From positions 248,001-312,000 of the forward strand of contig NZ_JALBGC010000002.1 of the NCBI RefSeq assembly GCF_022631375.1: DNA of 64,000 nucleotides. The letters run 5' to 3'. The stretch's first letter is position 1, and every line of letters starts with the position of its first letter. The translations under genes were made by a program, and so were the position numbers. Of this stretch, positions 1-7,286 are shown in pieces. The DNA is from Hymenobacter cyanobacteriorum (GTDB lineage: Bacteria > Bacteroidota > Bacteroidia > Cytophagales > Hymenobacteraceae). The notes beneath the pieces were generated by a model, which saw only the letters and a list, made by a program, of their open reading frames with translations, searched no databases and was not told the origin of the DNA.

Positions 1-1
1 T

Positions 2-559
2 ACCTCCGAAAACCTGGGCGGCAGCGGCTACATCCACGATTTGAAACTGGTGGAGGGCGACGACAATAGCACCAGCACGACCTCAACCGTTGGGGCGGGC
101 TACACCAAATTGTACGCCGACTTAAATAAAGGGGCGGGCGGGGCCTACATCTATTTGTGCTTTCAGCGCAATGCCAGCCAAGTCCTGAACGGAGTAGAAT
201 ACACCTATAACAGCCCGTATTCCGGGCCAAATGAAGTGCTCACTGCTTTCCAGACGCAATACGGCAGCTTCACAAACAGTACCCCACGGCCCGACCCCTA
301 TTTCTATTCGATTTGGGTGCCCAATCAAAATCCCAATGTGTACTGGGATAGAATTGACCTGAATGCGGGCGCGGGCGGCGATTATATCTATTCTTTCCAG
401 GCCAAAAATCCGGTGATTTCTAATTATAGATACATCCACGAAGTGGGCATCCTGTCGGGCAATAGCAGCACTATTACTCCCCCGTCGGGCTGGGAAATCT
501 ACCGCAGGGACTTAAATAACAACGCCGGAGGAGAGTATATATATTTCTGCTACCGCTAA
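2..559 (+). CDS. Partial protein with MABP-like beta-prism repeats (5' end outside window)
   Basis: The reading frame is open from base 2, so the gene starts upstream of the window; 185 codons are visible. At least three units end in a shared motif: DLNKGAGGAYIYLCF, DLNAGAGGDYIYSF and DLNNNAGGEYIYFCY. Each is preceded by a stretch with a Trp or Tyr roughly ten residues earlier. A DLNxGAGGxYIYLCY signature is typical of MABP (MVB12-associated beta-prism) domains, which in eukaryotes bind membranes and which also occur in some bacterial proteins. I infer a surface or membrane-binding role; no catalytic motif is visible. The gene ends 12 bases before the outer-membrane barrel gene, so the two are probably co-transcribed. 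The number of repeats and the presence of a signal peptide cannot be judged here. Confidence 0.7.
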   Translation, partial: TSENLGGSGYIHDLKLVEGDDNSTSTTSTVGAGYTKLYADLNKGAGGAYIYLCFQRNASQVLNGVEYTYNSPYSGPNEVLTAFQTQYGSFTNSTPRPDPYFYSIWVPNQNPNVYWDRIDLNAGAGGDYIYSFQAKNPVISNYRYIHEVGILSGNSSTITPPSGWEIYRRDLNNNAGGEYIYFCYR

Positions 560-571
560 GCAAATTGCTAT

Positions 572-1300
572 ATGAAAACAAAATCAATTTTTGCTATTCT
601 AATAGCGGTTTTTCTACATTCGCCGAAGGATTGCCGGGCGCAGGAGGTAAGCATGCAGCAATTCAAACTTACTTACTACGTAGGAATCGAGGCGTTGCGA
701 GCCAATTATGAAGTCTTTTACCCGTCCACTCCTGCGCTGACCAACAGTGGTTCGTGGCAATTATGCGCTGGGGTAAGGATTCGTTCTCGGCTATCCATTC
801 AAGCAGGCTACGCAAACATCATGCATTCTTCGCGTGAAGACCCCGCCTATGAGGGTACTACGCTTTCCGGAAGCTATATCACGGGTAAGCGTGGTTCAGA
901 CACCCGTACTTTAACCATCCCCCTGATAATTCGCTACTCCCTAATTCGGCGCGCGCATCCCCGCCTGCAAATTGACGCAATCGCAGGAGGAACATTGGTC
1001 GCCGATAACTACAGCCTGTTTTATCTAGACTACGTTGACGGCGTGCTGGTTCGGGATTATCATGAATCTGCCCACATTACGCAGGTATGCGCGACGGCGG
1101 GCTTAGGCGCGCGCTATCCTTTCGGTCGCCATTTGGAAGGCGTGCTGGATTGGACCTATTCCCGCAATTTGAAAGCAGTACCCGAACCGATTCATCAGCA
1201 AGTAACCGGCAACCGCTTCGGCCTGACCCGCGCCCTCAGCCTGGGCCTGCGCTACCGCTTTGCCGTGAAGAAAAAGGAAGCGGTGGCTGCCGGCTCGTAA
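572..1300 (+). CDS. Outer-membrane beta-barrel family protein
   Basis: A 242-residue protein with an N-terminal signal peptide (MKTKSIFAILIAVFLHS, cleavage probably after CRAQ). Alternating polar and hydrophobic strands and repeated aromatic strand ends (LSIQAGYANI, TLTIPLIIRYSL, LSLGLRYRF) suggest an eight-stranded outer-membrane barrel like the small porin-type barrels of Bacteroidota. The strand ending in Phe is followed by a short charged tail (KKKEAVAAGS). It lies 12 bases after the MABP-repeat gene and is followed by a hairpin terminator, so it is likely the last gene of that unit. GC content is lower than in most neighbours. The function and ligand are unknown. Confidence 0.65.
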   Translation: MKTKSIFAILIAVFLHSPKDCRAQEVSMQQFKLTYYVGIEALRANYEVFYPSTPALTNSGSWQLCAGVRIRSRLSIQAGYANIMHSSREDPAYEGTTLSGSYITGKRGSDTRTLTIPLIIRYSLIRRAHPRLQIDAIAGGTLVADNYSLFYLDYVDGVLVRDYHESAHITQVCATAGLGARYPFGRHLEGVLDWTYSRNLKAVPEPIHQQVTGNRFGLTRALSLGLRYRFAVKKKEAVAAGS

Positions 1301-1322
1301 ATACGGCACCTCCCCAAACCCC

Positions 1323-1350
1323 AACAGGGCACCCCACGGGGTGCCCTGTT
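1323..1350 (+). terminator. Hairpin terminator after the barrel gene
   Basis: A perfect inverted repeat with 12-13 base arms (AACAGGGCACCCC) around an ACG loop, ending in a short T run, lies 22 bases after the stop codon of the barrel gene. A close variant follows the next gene. Confidence 0.7.
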
Positions 1351-1359
1351 TCGTTCCCG

Positions 1360-1387
1360 CCCGGGGCGGCCCCGGGGCCGCCCCGGG
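1360..1387. repeat. 28-base perfect GC palindrome
   Basis: Every base of this stretch is C or G and it equals its own reverse complement (half site CCCGGGGCGGCCCC). A 17-base part of it (CCCCGGGGCCGCCCCGG) recurs at 57425-57441. It may be a repeat seed or a strong pause hairpin; no function is established. Confidence 0.6.
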
Positions 1388-1521
1388 CGCGTCCGTCGCC
1401 ACGTAGGCCGCGGGCGGGCGGCCGAGCCTTGCAGAAACTGAAATATTCACCAGAATTCCGGTCTGGTTCTCCCGGTCCTTTGTGCGGCCCAAGCAACCGG
1501 GCAATCTAACCGGAAAACCAC

Positions 1522-1971
1522 ATGAAACAGACAGGAATAGAAATGCCGGCCAAAGTGCCGCAGGGCATCAACGGCACCATGCGCGGTGCGCACGTGGGGC
1601 TGCGCACGCCAGATTTCGAAGGCACGATTCAATGGTACACGGAAAAGCTCGGCTTTCGGGTCCTCCAGAAATGGACGGTGGGGGAGCTGCGGCTGGCCTT
1701 CCTCGCGCCGGCCAACGACGACAGCTTCTGGCTGGAAGTGCTGTGCGAGGGCGCATCCAACCCGCAGCCCGCCCCCGCGCCGCCGGTGAGCCGGGGCTAT
1801 CACCATTTTTGCCTCGACGTGGACGATGTCGACGCCACGCTGGCGGCCCTGCGGGCGCGCGGCGTCACGGTTTCCCGCGAACCGTTCGACGTGCCGCCCA
1901 TTGGCAAGCGGTGTGGGTTCATCACCGACCCGCACGGCAACGTCATCGAGCTTGCCGCCAACTTGAATTGA
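1522..1971 (+). CDS. VOC (glyoxalase/bleomycin-resistance/dioxygenase) family protein
   Basis: A 149-residue protein holding one VOC domain with two beta-alpha-beta-beta-beta modules. Module one starts at AHVGLRTPD with candidate metal ligand His24; module two starts at YHHFCLDVDDVD with His94/His95 and ends in DPHGNVIELAA with Glu143. These match the usual His/Glu metal positions of the superfamily, which includes glyoxalase I, extradiol dioxygenases and antibiotic-binding proteins. The substrate cannot be told from sequence. The gene is isolated: hairpins of nearly the same sequence lie before (1323-1350) and after (1975-2003) it. No Shine-Dalgarno sequence is visible, which is normal for this phylum. 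Confidence 0.85.
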   Translation: MKQTGIEMPAKVPQGINGTMRGAHVGLRTPDFEGTIQWYTEKLGFRVLQKWTVGELRLAFLAPANDDSFWLEVLCEGASNPQPAPAPPVSRGYHHFCLDVDDVDATLAALRARGVTVSREPFDVPPIGKRCGFITDPHGNVIELAANLN

Positions 1972-1974
1972 TTA

Positions 1975-2003
1975 AACAGGGTGCCCCACGGGGTGCCCTG
2001 TTT
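1975..2003 (+). terminator. Hairpin terminator after the VOC gene
   Basis: The arms are AACAGGGTGCCCC and GGGGTGCCCTGTT around an ACG loop. The TG/TG positions pair as G-U wobbles in RNA. It starts three bases after the stop codon and ends in TTT. It differs from the hairpin at 1323-1350 at only two bases. Confidence 0.7.
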
Positions 2004-2294
2004 GCTTTCAATCCAAATTGGTAACCATGCCTGGCCCGGCGTCGGGGCAGCAGGCGATGCGGGGGGAGGAGCGGGCGCCCGATACCGCGCCCATCAGAAA
2101 AAATCGCCCTACGAGTCATCAAGGAGCCTCGCTGAATAAAATATTTGAAATTACTTTGAAATACAAAGTGAAATATTTTCCTTTGTCCTGTTCCTGGGCC
2201 AAAGGCCTTCGGCCCGGGTGACGCTTGCTTGGCTTACCGGCCCTGGCCGAAGGGCTCGTCCGTTTCAGTTCACCTCATTTTCTTTTTCAATCCC
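2004..2294. other. Intergenic region with an AT-rich imperfect palindrome
   Basis: No convincing gene. At 2138-2179 an AT-rich inverted repeat (arms beginning AAAATATTT and ending ACTTTG) stands out from GC-rich surroundings. At 2197-2216 there is a short GC hairpin (GGGCCAAAGG / CCTTCGGCCC). Either could hold the promoter of the following membrane protein, but no TAnnTTTG box is perfect. Confidence 0.4.
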
Positions 2295-2873
2295 ATGACG
2301 CTGCCCCTCAAAAACCTCCTGCGCCTGGCCCTGGCCACCGCCGGCTTCCTGCTGATTCCGCTGGTGGCCATGCAGTTTACCAAAGAAGTAAACTGGACGT
2401 TGTCCGATTTTGTGTTTGCCGGGGTCATGGTGTTTGGCACCGGGCTGGTGTACCAGCTGGTGGCCAGCCGCAGCGCGGCCACGCCGTACCGGCTGGGGGG
2501 GGGCCTGGCGCTGGCGGCGGGCTTCCTGCTCATCTGGGTGAATGCGGCCGTGGGAATTATTGGCAGCGAGCACAACTCGGCCAATCTGCTATATGCCGGG
2601 GTACTGGCCGTGGCTGCTATTGGGGCGCTGCTGGCGCAATTCCGGCCGGTGGGCATGGCCCGGGCAATGGCCGCCGCCGCCGCCGCGCAGGTGGCGGTGC
2701 CGCTACTGGCGTGGCTGATGGGGCGGCCCTGGCCGGCCACCGGCGATGAAGCCTGGAACACCGGCCTGATGGTGGGCGTGACGGTGCTGTTCGTGGCGTT
2801 GTGGGGCGGGTCGGCGGCGCTGTTTCGGTGGGCCGCGGCTACCGGTGCGAGCCCGAGCCGGCAGGTGGCGTAA
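2295..2873 (+). CDS. Hypothetical integral membrane protein
   Basis: A 192-residue protein with about six hydrophobic segments (for example LRLALATAGFLLIPLVAM near residues 10-27 and LALAAGFLLIWVNAAVGII near 75-93). An upstream frame is open, but ATG 2295 (MTLPLKNLL) gives a normal membrane-protein start without a long soluble leader. No family motif was recognised; the arrangement suggests a small cytoplasmic-membrane protein of unknown role. It is followed by a large nested hairpin at 2891-2953 that probably ends the transcript. Confidence 0.65.
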   Translation: MTLPLKNLLRLALATAGFLLIPLVAMQFTKEVNWTLSDFVFAGVMVFGTGLVYQLVASRSAATPYRLGGGLALAAGFLLIWVNAAVGIIGSEHNSANLLYAGVLAVAAIGALLAQFRPVGMARAMAAAAAAQVAVPLLAWLMGRPWPATGDEAWNTGLMVGVTVLFVALWGGSAALFRWAAATGASPSRQVA

Positions 2874-2890
2874 ATAAAAAAACGCCTCGG

Positions 2891-2953
2891 GCCTGGCAGT
2901 ATAGAGGAGAAATTGAGCGGGCAGGCGTTGCCGACGCCTGCCCGCTGCCAGGC
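2891..2953 (+). terminator. Nested hairpin after the membrane-protein gene
   Basis: An outer stem (GCCTGGCAG 2891-2899 with CTGCCAGGC 2945-2953) encloses an inner 12-base stem (GCGGGCAGGCGT 2917-2928 with ACGCCTGCCCGC 2934-2945); the two right arms share one base. A compact nested structure, probably a terminator, though it lacks a long T run. Confidence 0.5.
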
Positions 2954-3028
2954 TGGTGGTGAGTGGGGCCGGAGGGCTGCTATTTTTCTGCCTTACTTGC
3001 AGCCCCTACCCATTCCTTCCGTACCGCC

Positions 3029-3490
3029 ATGAAAATACTGTTGCTGCCGCTGGCCCTGTTGCTGGGCTACGCGGCCCCGAAACCGCCCCGCATCCAATTG
3101 AAAGGATACTTCAGCTGCCAAAGCAGCTTGATAGCGAGTACGGGCGATGCGCTGACGTGCTACGCCCGCACCCAACGCGAGTGTAGGAACGGAGAGGTGG
3201 TGCTGGCTTTCGAAAAGCGTCTGGGCAAGCGCGACGCGAAGGCCGTGTTCGGAATCGTTGATACAATACATGTCAGAACCGCCACACCGGGCCGCTACCT
3301 GACTATTACCAGCTGCACCACCGCCGGCGGCCAGCCCCGCCAGTACTTCGTGCTGTTCCGGTCGGATGCTGCCAGCAAGGAATACTTGGGCAGTATCATC
3401 CGCGTTTGGGGCGTGAATGCGCAAAACCAATTGGTAACAGTGCCCGTGAAAAACATCAAGTGCCTTAATGATGATTACGGCGCCGATTAG
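3029..3490 (+). CDS. Hypothetical secreted protein
   Basis: A 153-residue protein starting MKILLLPLALLLGYAAP, a short signal peptide. The mature part is rich in beta strands with Cys residues in FSCQSS, LTCYAR, RECRNG, TSCTT and IKCLN. The odd number and even spacing leave room for disulfides, but no family is recognised. A -7-like box TATTTTTC sits at 2981-2988, about 40 bases before the ATG. The gene converges on the PepSY gene, whose stop lies 70 bases away. Confidence 0.6.
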   Translation: MKILLLPLALLLGYAAPKPPRIQLKGYFSCQSSLIASTGDALTCYARTQRECRNGEVVLAFEKRLGKRDAKAVFGIVDTIHVRTATPGRYLTITSCTTAGGQPRQYFVLFRSDAASKEYLGSIIRVWGVNAQNQLVTVPVKNIKCLNDDYGAD

Positions 3491-3559
3491 GGCTATTGGT
3501 TCGATGCACGGGCCTGCATTGGCGTTTCGGGCGGCCGGTTGCGGGCGTGCGAATCAATT

Positions 3560-4225
3560 TTAAGGCACCAGCAGTGCGTAGGCTAGCCAGCACAGCGCCC
3601 CGCCTACCACGGCCACCAGCAGGCCGCGCACCCGCTTGTTCTTCAGAAAAAACAGCATCACCAATCCGCTGAGCGACACCAGCGTGAGGAAGCCGGCCGA
3701 GAGGTCGATAACCCAGCTCCAGCCCGCGCCGGTGTCGCGGCCCTTGTGCAGGTCGTTGAGCACGGCCACCAGGCCCTGCCGCAATTCCGTGAGCTCGAAG
3801 GTGCCATCCTGCCGGTTGATGAAGGCATCGGCGCTGTAACCGGGGCCTTTGAAGGAAACGGCACACTGGTCGTCCTGCATTTCGAACTCGCTCACGGCCC
3901 CGCGCAGGGCATATTTGCTCCGCAGCAATTCCACGATGGCCAGCTTGTTGATGCGGGCGGTATCGGGCACGTGCACCCAGGCGGCGGGCACGGCGCCGGT
4001 GCGCTTGGTTTCGGCCTGCTGCCCGTCGAACCAGTCGGCGTGGTTGAGCGTGATGCCGGTGACGGAAAAAAACAGCACCACGAAGAAGCTCACCATCGAC
4101 AAGTAGACGTGCAGCCAGCGCGACCACGACGCCGTGCGCTTCTTCAGCTTCGATTTGGGCGGGCCGGCCGGGCTGCCGGTGGAGCGGCCAGCGGTGGGCA
4201 CGAACGGCGCGGGACTACTGGCCAT
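3560..4225 (-). CDS. PepSY-associated transmembrane protein
   Basis: A 221-residue protein of the PepSY_TM-like type. After a basic cytoplasmic start comes TM1 (SMVSFFVVLFFSVTGITLNH), a periplasmic domain, then two C-terminal membrane helices (LSAGFLTLVSLSGLVMLFFL and LLVAVVGGALCWLAYALLV). His in ITLNHADW and in LNDLHKGR are the positions usually conserved in this family, where they may bind haem or metal. The start chosen (MASSPAPF, 4225) lies inside the last codons of the ApbE-DUF2271 gene: the frames overlap by 11 bases, a sign of coupled translation. The pair fits the extracytosolic flavin/metal reductase modules in which a PepSY membrane protein passes electrons across the membrane; that role is inferred. 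Confidence 0.8.
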   Translation of the reverse strand: MASSPAPFVPTAGRSTGSPAGPPKSKLKKRTASWSRWLHVYLSMVSFFVVLFFSVTGITLNHADWFDGQQAETKRTGAVPAAWVHVPDTARINKLAIVELLRSKYALRGAVSEFEMQDDQCAVSFKGPGYSADAFINRQDGTFELTELRQGLVAVLNDLHKGRDTGAGWSWVIDLSAGFLTLVSLSGLVMLFFLKNKRVRGLLVAVVGGALCWLAYALLVP

Positions 4226-5744
4226 CGGTTTTCTTGCGGTAGTCCACGGCGGCCGAGGCAACTTCCTCGTTGGCCGGCAGGTCGAAATGCTGGGGCTTTT
4301 TGCTGTTGATTTCCTGCTTCATCAGCTGGTGCGTGCCGTGCTCGCGGGCTACTTCCACCATCAGCGTGTAGCTGCCCTGGGGCACAAGGTTGCCCTGGTC
4401 GTCCTTGCCGTCCCACTTCAGGGTGTACTTGCCCGGCGAGCGGGTGGCGCTGGTAGTCGAGCTGAGGTTGGCATTGCCAGCCGCGAACTGCTCGTTGTAG
4501 GCCGCGTACCAGTAGCTCATGTCGTGCAGCCAGCGGGGCTTGTTGTACCACAGTGCAACCTGGCGCACGGGCTTCTTCTTGCTGTCTACCACCCACACGG
4601 CCACGAAGGGCCGGTGCACGCGCCCGCCGCCTTCCGGCGTGGCCAGCTCCAGGCTGAGAGCCACTTCGTAGTTCGGGTCCCAGGGCTTGGCGTTGGGGAG
4701 TGCGGCGGGCGCTTTGGCCGTTGCAGTTGGGGCAGCGGGGCGGGCCAGTTTTTTCCAGCCGGCGCTTTCCAGTCGTTGGCCGTCGGCGGTGAGGAGCATG
4801 AACTCGGCCCCGGGCACGGCGGCCACCAGGGCCTGGCCTTCGGCGGGCGGCAGCACGTTGAGGGCAGTGGCCAGCGCGCCGGCATCGGTGGCCTTATCGG
4901 CCACCACCGTGGCGCTGATGACTTCGCTGGTCGGGCGGCCCGTGCGCGGGTCGATGATGTGCGAGTACCAGCGGCCGGCGATGGTTTCGCCGCGGCGGTA
5001 GTCGCCGCTGGTGGCAATGGTTTTGTCGCTCACCTGCAGCTGGGCCACCGGGAGGTCGTTTTCGGCATCGGCCCGCGGGTTGCTCACGTTGATTTGCTCC
5101 TGGTGCTCGCCCCGCACCAGAATGTCGCCGCCGATATTCAGCACCACGCCCTGCACGCCGGGGGTGGCCAGCGCCGCATCGGCGGCCTTGTTCATGATGT
5201 AGCTTTTGGCGAAGGAATTCAACACCAGCGGCGCGCTGCTGAGGCGCTGGGCGGTGTGGGTCTGCGGGTTCAGCACGTAGTGCTGCTGGTGCACGGCGGC
5301 CACGGCGGCGGCAATTTCGGCTTCCGAGGGCTGGCGGTTCTGCCGGGCTGCTTCGCGCCAGAGCTGGCTCACGGTTTCGGCCGAGGCATCGAGCGCGCCG
5401 TCGCTTTTCACCCGCCACTGCTCAAACAGGTCCAGCACCTCGTACAGCTCGGCCGACACGGCCACCGGCTTTTGGCCGGCCCGCAGCCAGCGGCTGAATT
5501 CACTATTGGCATCGTAGCCGCTGAGGATTTTATTGAGCCGGTCTACTTCGCGCAGGGCGGCGGCTTCGGCCTGGTTGGCGGGCCGGGCGGCATCGGCCGC
5601 TACTTTCAGCTCAAAGGAGGTGCCGAGTACGTTCTCGTAATCGGATACATACAGCTTGCTGGCGCGGTGCGGCAGAAAGGCGGGGGTGCTGAGGGTAGCC
5701 AGCACGAGCGAAAGGCCGGCGATGCGGCGCTGAAATACATTCAT
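4215..5744 (-). CDS. apbE: ApbE-type FAD:protein FMN transferase fused to DUF2271 domain
   Basis: A 509-residue exported protein. After a signal peptide (MNVFQRRIAGLSLVLATLS) residues about 45-330 form an ApbE domain: LNSFAKSYIMNKA, VVLNIGGDI, SHIIDPRTG (about 258-266) and ATDAGALATAL are the FAD/Mg2+ binding and catalytic motifs. ApbE moves FMN from FAD onto a Thr of a target protein outside the cytoplasm. Residues about 355-500 form a DUF2271 domain (VALWYNKPRWLHDMSYW, YTLKWDGKDDQGN), a FlgD-like beta fold seen with PepSY and ApbE genes. Its stop overlaps the start of the PepSY gene. No FMN-acceptor protein with an obvious flavinylation motif is encoded next to the pair, so the target may be elsewhere. 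Confidence 0.88.
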   Translation of the reverse strand: MNVFQRRIAGLSLVLATLSTPAFLPHRASKLYVSDYENVLGTSFELKVAADAARPANQAEAAALREVDRLNKILSGYDANSEFSRWLRAGQKPVAVSAELYEVLDLFEQWRVKSDGALDASAETVSQLWREAARQNRQPSEAEIAAAVAAVHQQHYVLNPQTHTAQRLSSAPLVLNSFAKSYIMNKAADAALATPGVQGVVLNIGGDILVRGEHQEQINVSNPRADAENDLPVAQLQVSDKTIATSGDYRRGETIAGRWYSHIIDPRTGRPTSEVISATVVADKATDAGALATALNVLPPAEGQALVAAVPGAEFMLLTADGQRLESAGWKKLARPAAPTATAKAPAALPNAKPWDPNYEVALSLELATPEGGGRVHRPFVAVWVVDSKKKPVRQVALWYNKPRWLHDMSYWYAAYNEQFAAGNANLSSTTSATRSPGKYTLKWDGKDDQGNLVPQGSYTLMVEVAREHGTHQLMKQEINSKKPQHFDLPANEEVASAAVDYRKKTDGQ

Positions 5745-6158
5745 TATCTGGGGAGGGGAAATTTATTCGACTGGGAAGGCGGCTATCAGGCGATGCCGCC
5801 TACGCGGCCGTTAATGAATTCGTTGGGTTGCTGTTGCCGACGGTGCATTGAGCCGGACGCTGCAAGGTGGCCCCTGCAGCCAAGGCAGCAGCCAGCCATT
5901 CTGCAAAAGAAAGGCCACGCGAGTTCAGGGAAGAACACCCCCGTCAGTGTTGCAGGAATATCCCGACCAAAAGCCGGTATTTATAGACCAGTTGTTCAGA
6001 CCAAGGTCAGCCCAGGGCCGCGGTCCGAACGGCTGTCGAGGGCACCCTATGGCAGTGGTCTACTCGTTGAGCAAACGCCCGGCTGCTACGCAAAAGGGGC
6101 GCTCCAAGAGCGCCCCTTTGCCGGAAAAAACGTGGTGCCGAAGCGTTGGGTGTCTGCC
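5745..6158. other. 414-base intergenic region
   Basis: It lies upstream of the ApbE operon and downstream of the T9SS cargo gene. Apart from the hairpin at 6091-6120 I see no gene: short frames on both strands lack a plausible start, signal or family motif. The promoter of the ApbE operon should lie near 5750-5800, but no clear TAnnTTTG box is visible. Confidence 0.4.
6091..6120 (-). terminator. Hairpin terminator of the T9SS cargo gene
   Basis: Arms CAAAAGGGGCGCT and AGCGCCCCTTTG form a strong stem with an A/T-tailed base. It sits about 40 bases beyond the stop codon of the minus-strand T9SS cargo gene. Confidence 0.75.
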
Positions 6159-7094
6159 TTAGCGGCTGAGCTTGCGCGTCACCACGCCGGTGGGCATGAA
6201 CAGCTGCAGCGTATAGATGCCAGTGGATAGGCTGCTCAGGTCGAGAGGGCGGCTGGCGAGGGCAAGGGCCGGAGCGGCTTCGCGGCGCACCACGCGGCCC
6301 GTGGCATCGAGCACGGCCAGGGCGGCGCGCTGCAACGTGGGCTCGGCGCTGTTGAGGCGGTAGTGGCCATCGGGGCTGGGGTTGGGGCTCACGCTCAGGT
6401 CGGCCGCCAGGGCCTCGTCGCGCGTGACCGCGGCCGCGCCGACGAAAGAGAGGTCGTCGATGCGCAAGGTGGTGCCGGCGGTGGGATACTGGCCGCCCCC
6501 CGACCGAATGGAAATTGCAATGGAGTCGGGGGCCAGCGCGGAGGTGTAGAAGAGCGGCACGGTTGCCCGCGTGTAGGTCGCGGCCAAGGCCGGGAAGCTG
6601 AAGTATCCCCCCCCGACGGTGGTGGTGGTGCCGTTCACGCGGCGGGTGAGCAGCACCACGACTTCGGGCTCGTCGGCCACCGCGTTGGGGCCGCTGAGCT
6701 GGTAGTAGAGCTGCATGGCCGTGGGGCGGGCGCTGTAGGGCAGTGCGCTGGGGGCCGTGGTGCCGCTCAGCAGGTTGCGGCTAAAAGAATCGCCCAGGTA
6801 AAGGTCGCCGGTGTACACCGCCGAAGAGGAAGCGGAGGCTTTGGTTTGCAGCTCAATGGCGAACGACCCGCTGCGGGCTGTCGTTGTTTTGGTAACGGTG
6901 CCGGGAAAGGTGCTACGGCCTACAAAGCGCCAGAAGTCGTCGGTGGTGAGCCAGCTGCCGGGGGCTTCCACCCCCGCGCGGGTGGCCCAGGTTTCAAACC
7001 CGGTATTCGGAATGGTGGCTTGCGCCTGAGCGGGCGATGCCAGTAGCGGAGTAAACGCGGCCAAAGCCAGCAAGCAGAGAAAAGGTGTTTTCAC
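6159..7094 (-). CDS. T9SS-secreted protein with type A sorting domain
   Basis: A 311-residue protein. The best start is GTG 7094, giving a clean signal peptide (VKTPFLCLLALAAFTPLLAS, then PAQAQA); no ATG lies in frame nearby. The body (NTGFETWATRAGVEAPGSWL, about residues 30-215) is a beta-sandwich resembling PCMD-type putative carbohydrate-active domains of Bacteroidota. The C-terminal 80 residues are a T9SS type A sorting domain: SVSPNPSPDGHY, then VLDATGRVVRR, then LSTGIYTLQLF and a final RKLSR. Such domains direct export through the outer membrane and usually surface attachment. The T9SS plug protein at 52718-54052 belongs to the same route. The gene is divergent from the dipeptide epimerase gene. 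Confidence 0.85.
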   Translation of the reverse strand: MKTPFLCLLALAAFTPLLASPAQAQATIPNTGFETWATRAGVEAPGSWLTTDDFWRFVGRSTFPGTVTKTTTARSGSFAIELQTKASASSSAVYTGDLYLGDSFSRNLLSGTTAPSALPYSARPTAMQLYYQLSGPNAVADEPEVVVLLTRRVNGTTTTVGGGYFSFPALAATYTRATVPLFYTSALAPDSIAISIRSGGGQYPTAGTTLRIDDLSFVGAAAVTRDEALAADLSVSPNPSPDGHYRLNSAEPTLQRAALAVLDATGRVVRREAAPALALASRPLDLSSLSTGIYTLQLFMPTGVVTRKLSR

Positions 7095-7286
7095 GCAGAA
7101 AGGAAAAATGTGAAAGTGAGAAGAACCGTCGTTGCAAAGAAAATGAACCTTTGATGAACCGTAACTGGCCGGTGGCTGATGGCCCGTTCGCCACGCCGGC
7201 AGCAAGGCCGACTGTGGTTTCGGGCGCGCGGCCAGCCACCAGTCGGATGGGTTGTTTTGTTGCGTGCTGCTGGCGTCATTTGCCGC

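Noticed and set aside
2018..2221. Short frame between the VOC and membrane-protein genes
   Set aside because: It crosses an AT-rich palindrome and has no domain or export signal; better read as intergenic DNA.
4134..6230. Long open frame on the plus strand opposite the ApbE-DUF2271 and PepSY genes
   Set aside because: It mirrors high-GC codon structure of the minus strand, encodes Gly/His/Val-rich sequence without domains, and the minus-strand proteins carry strong family motifs.
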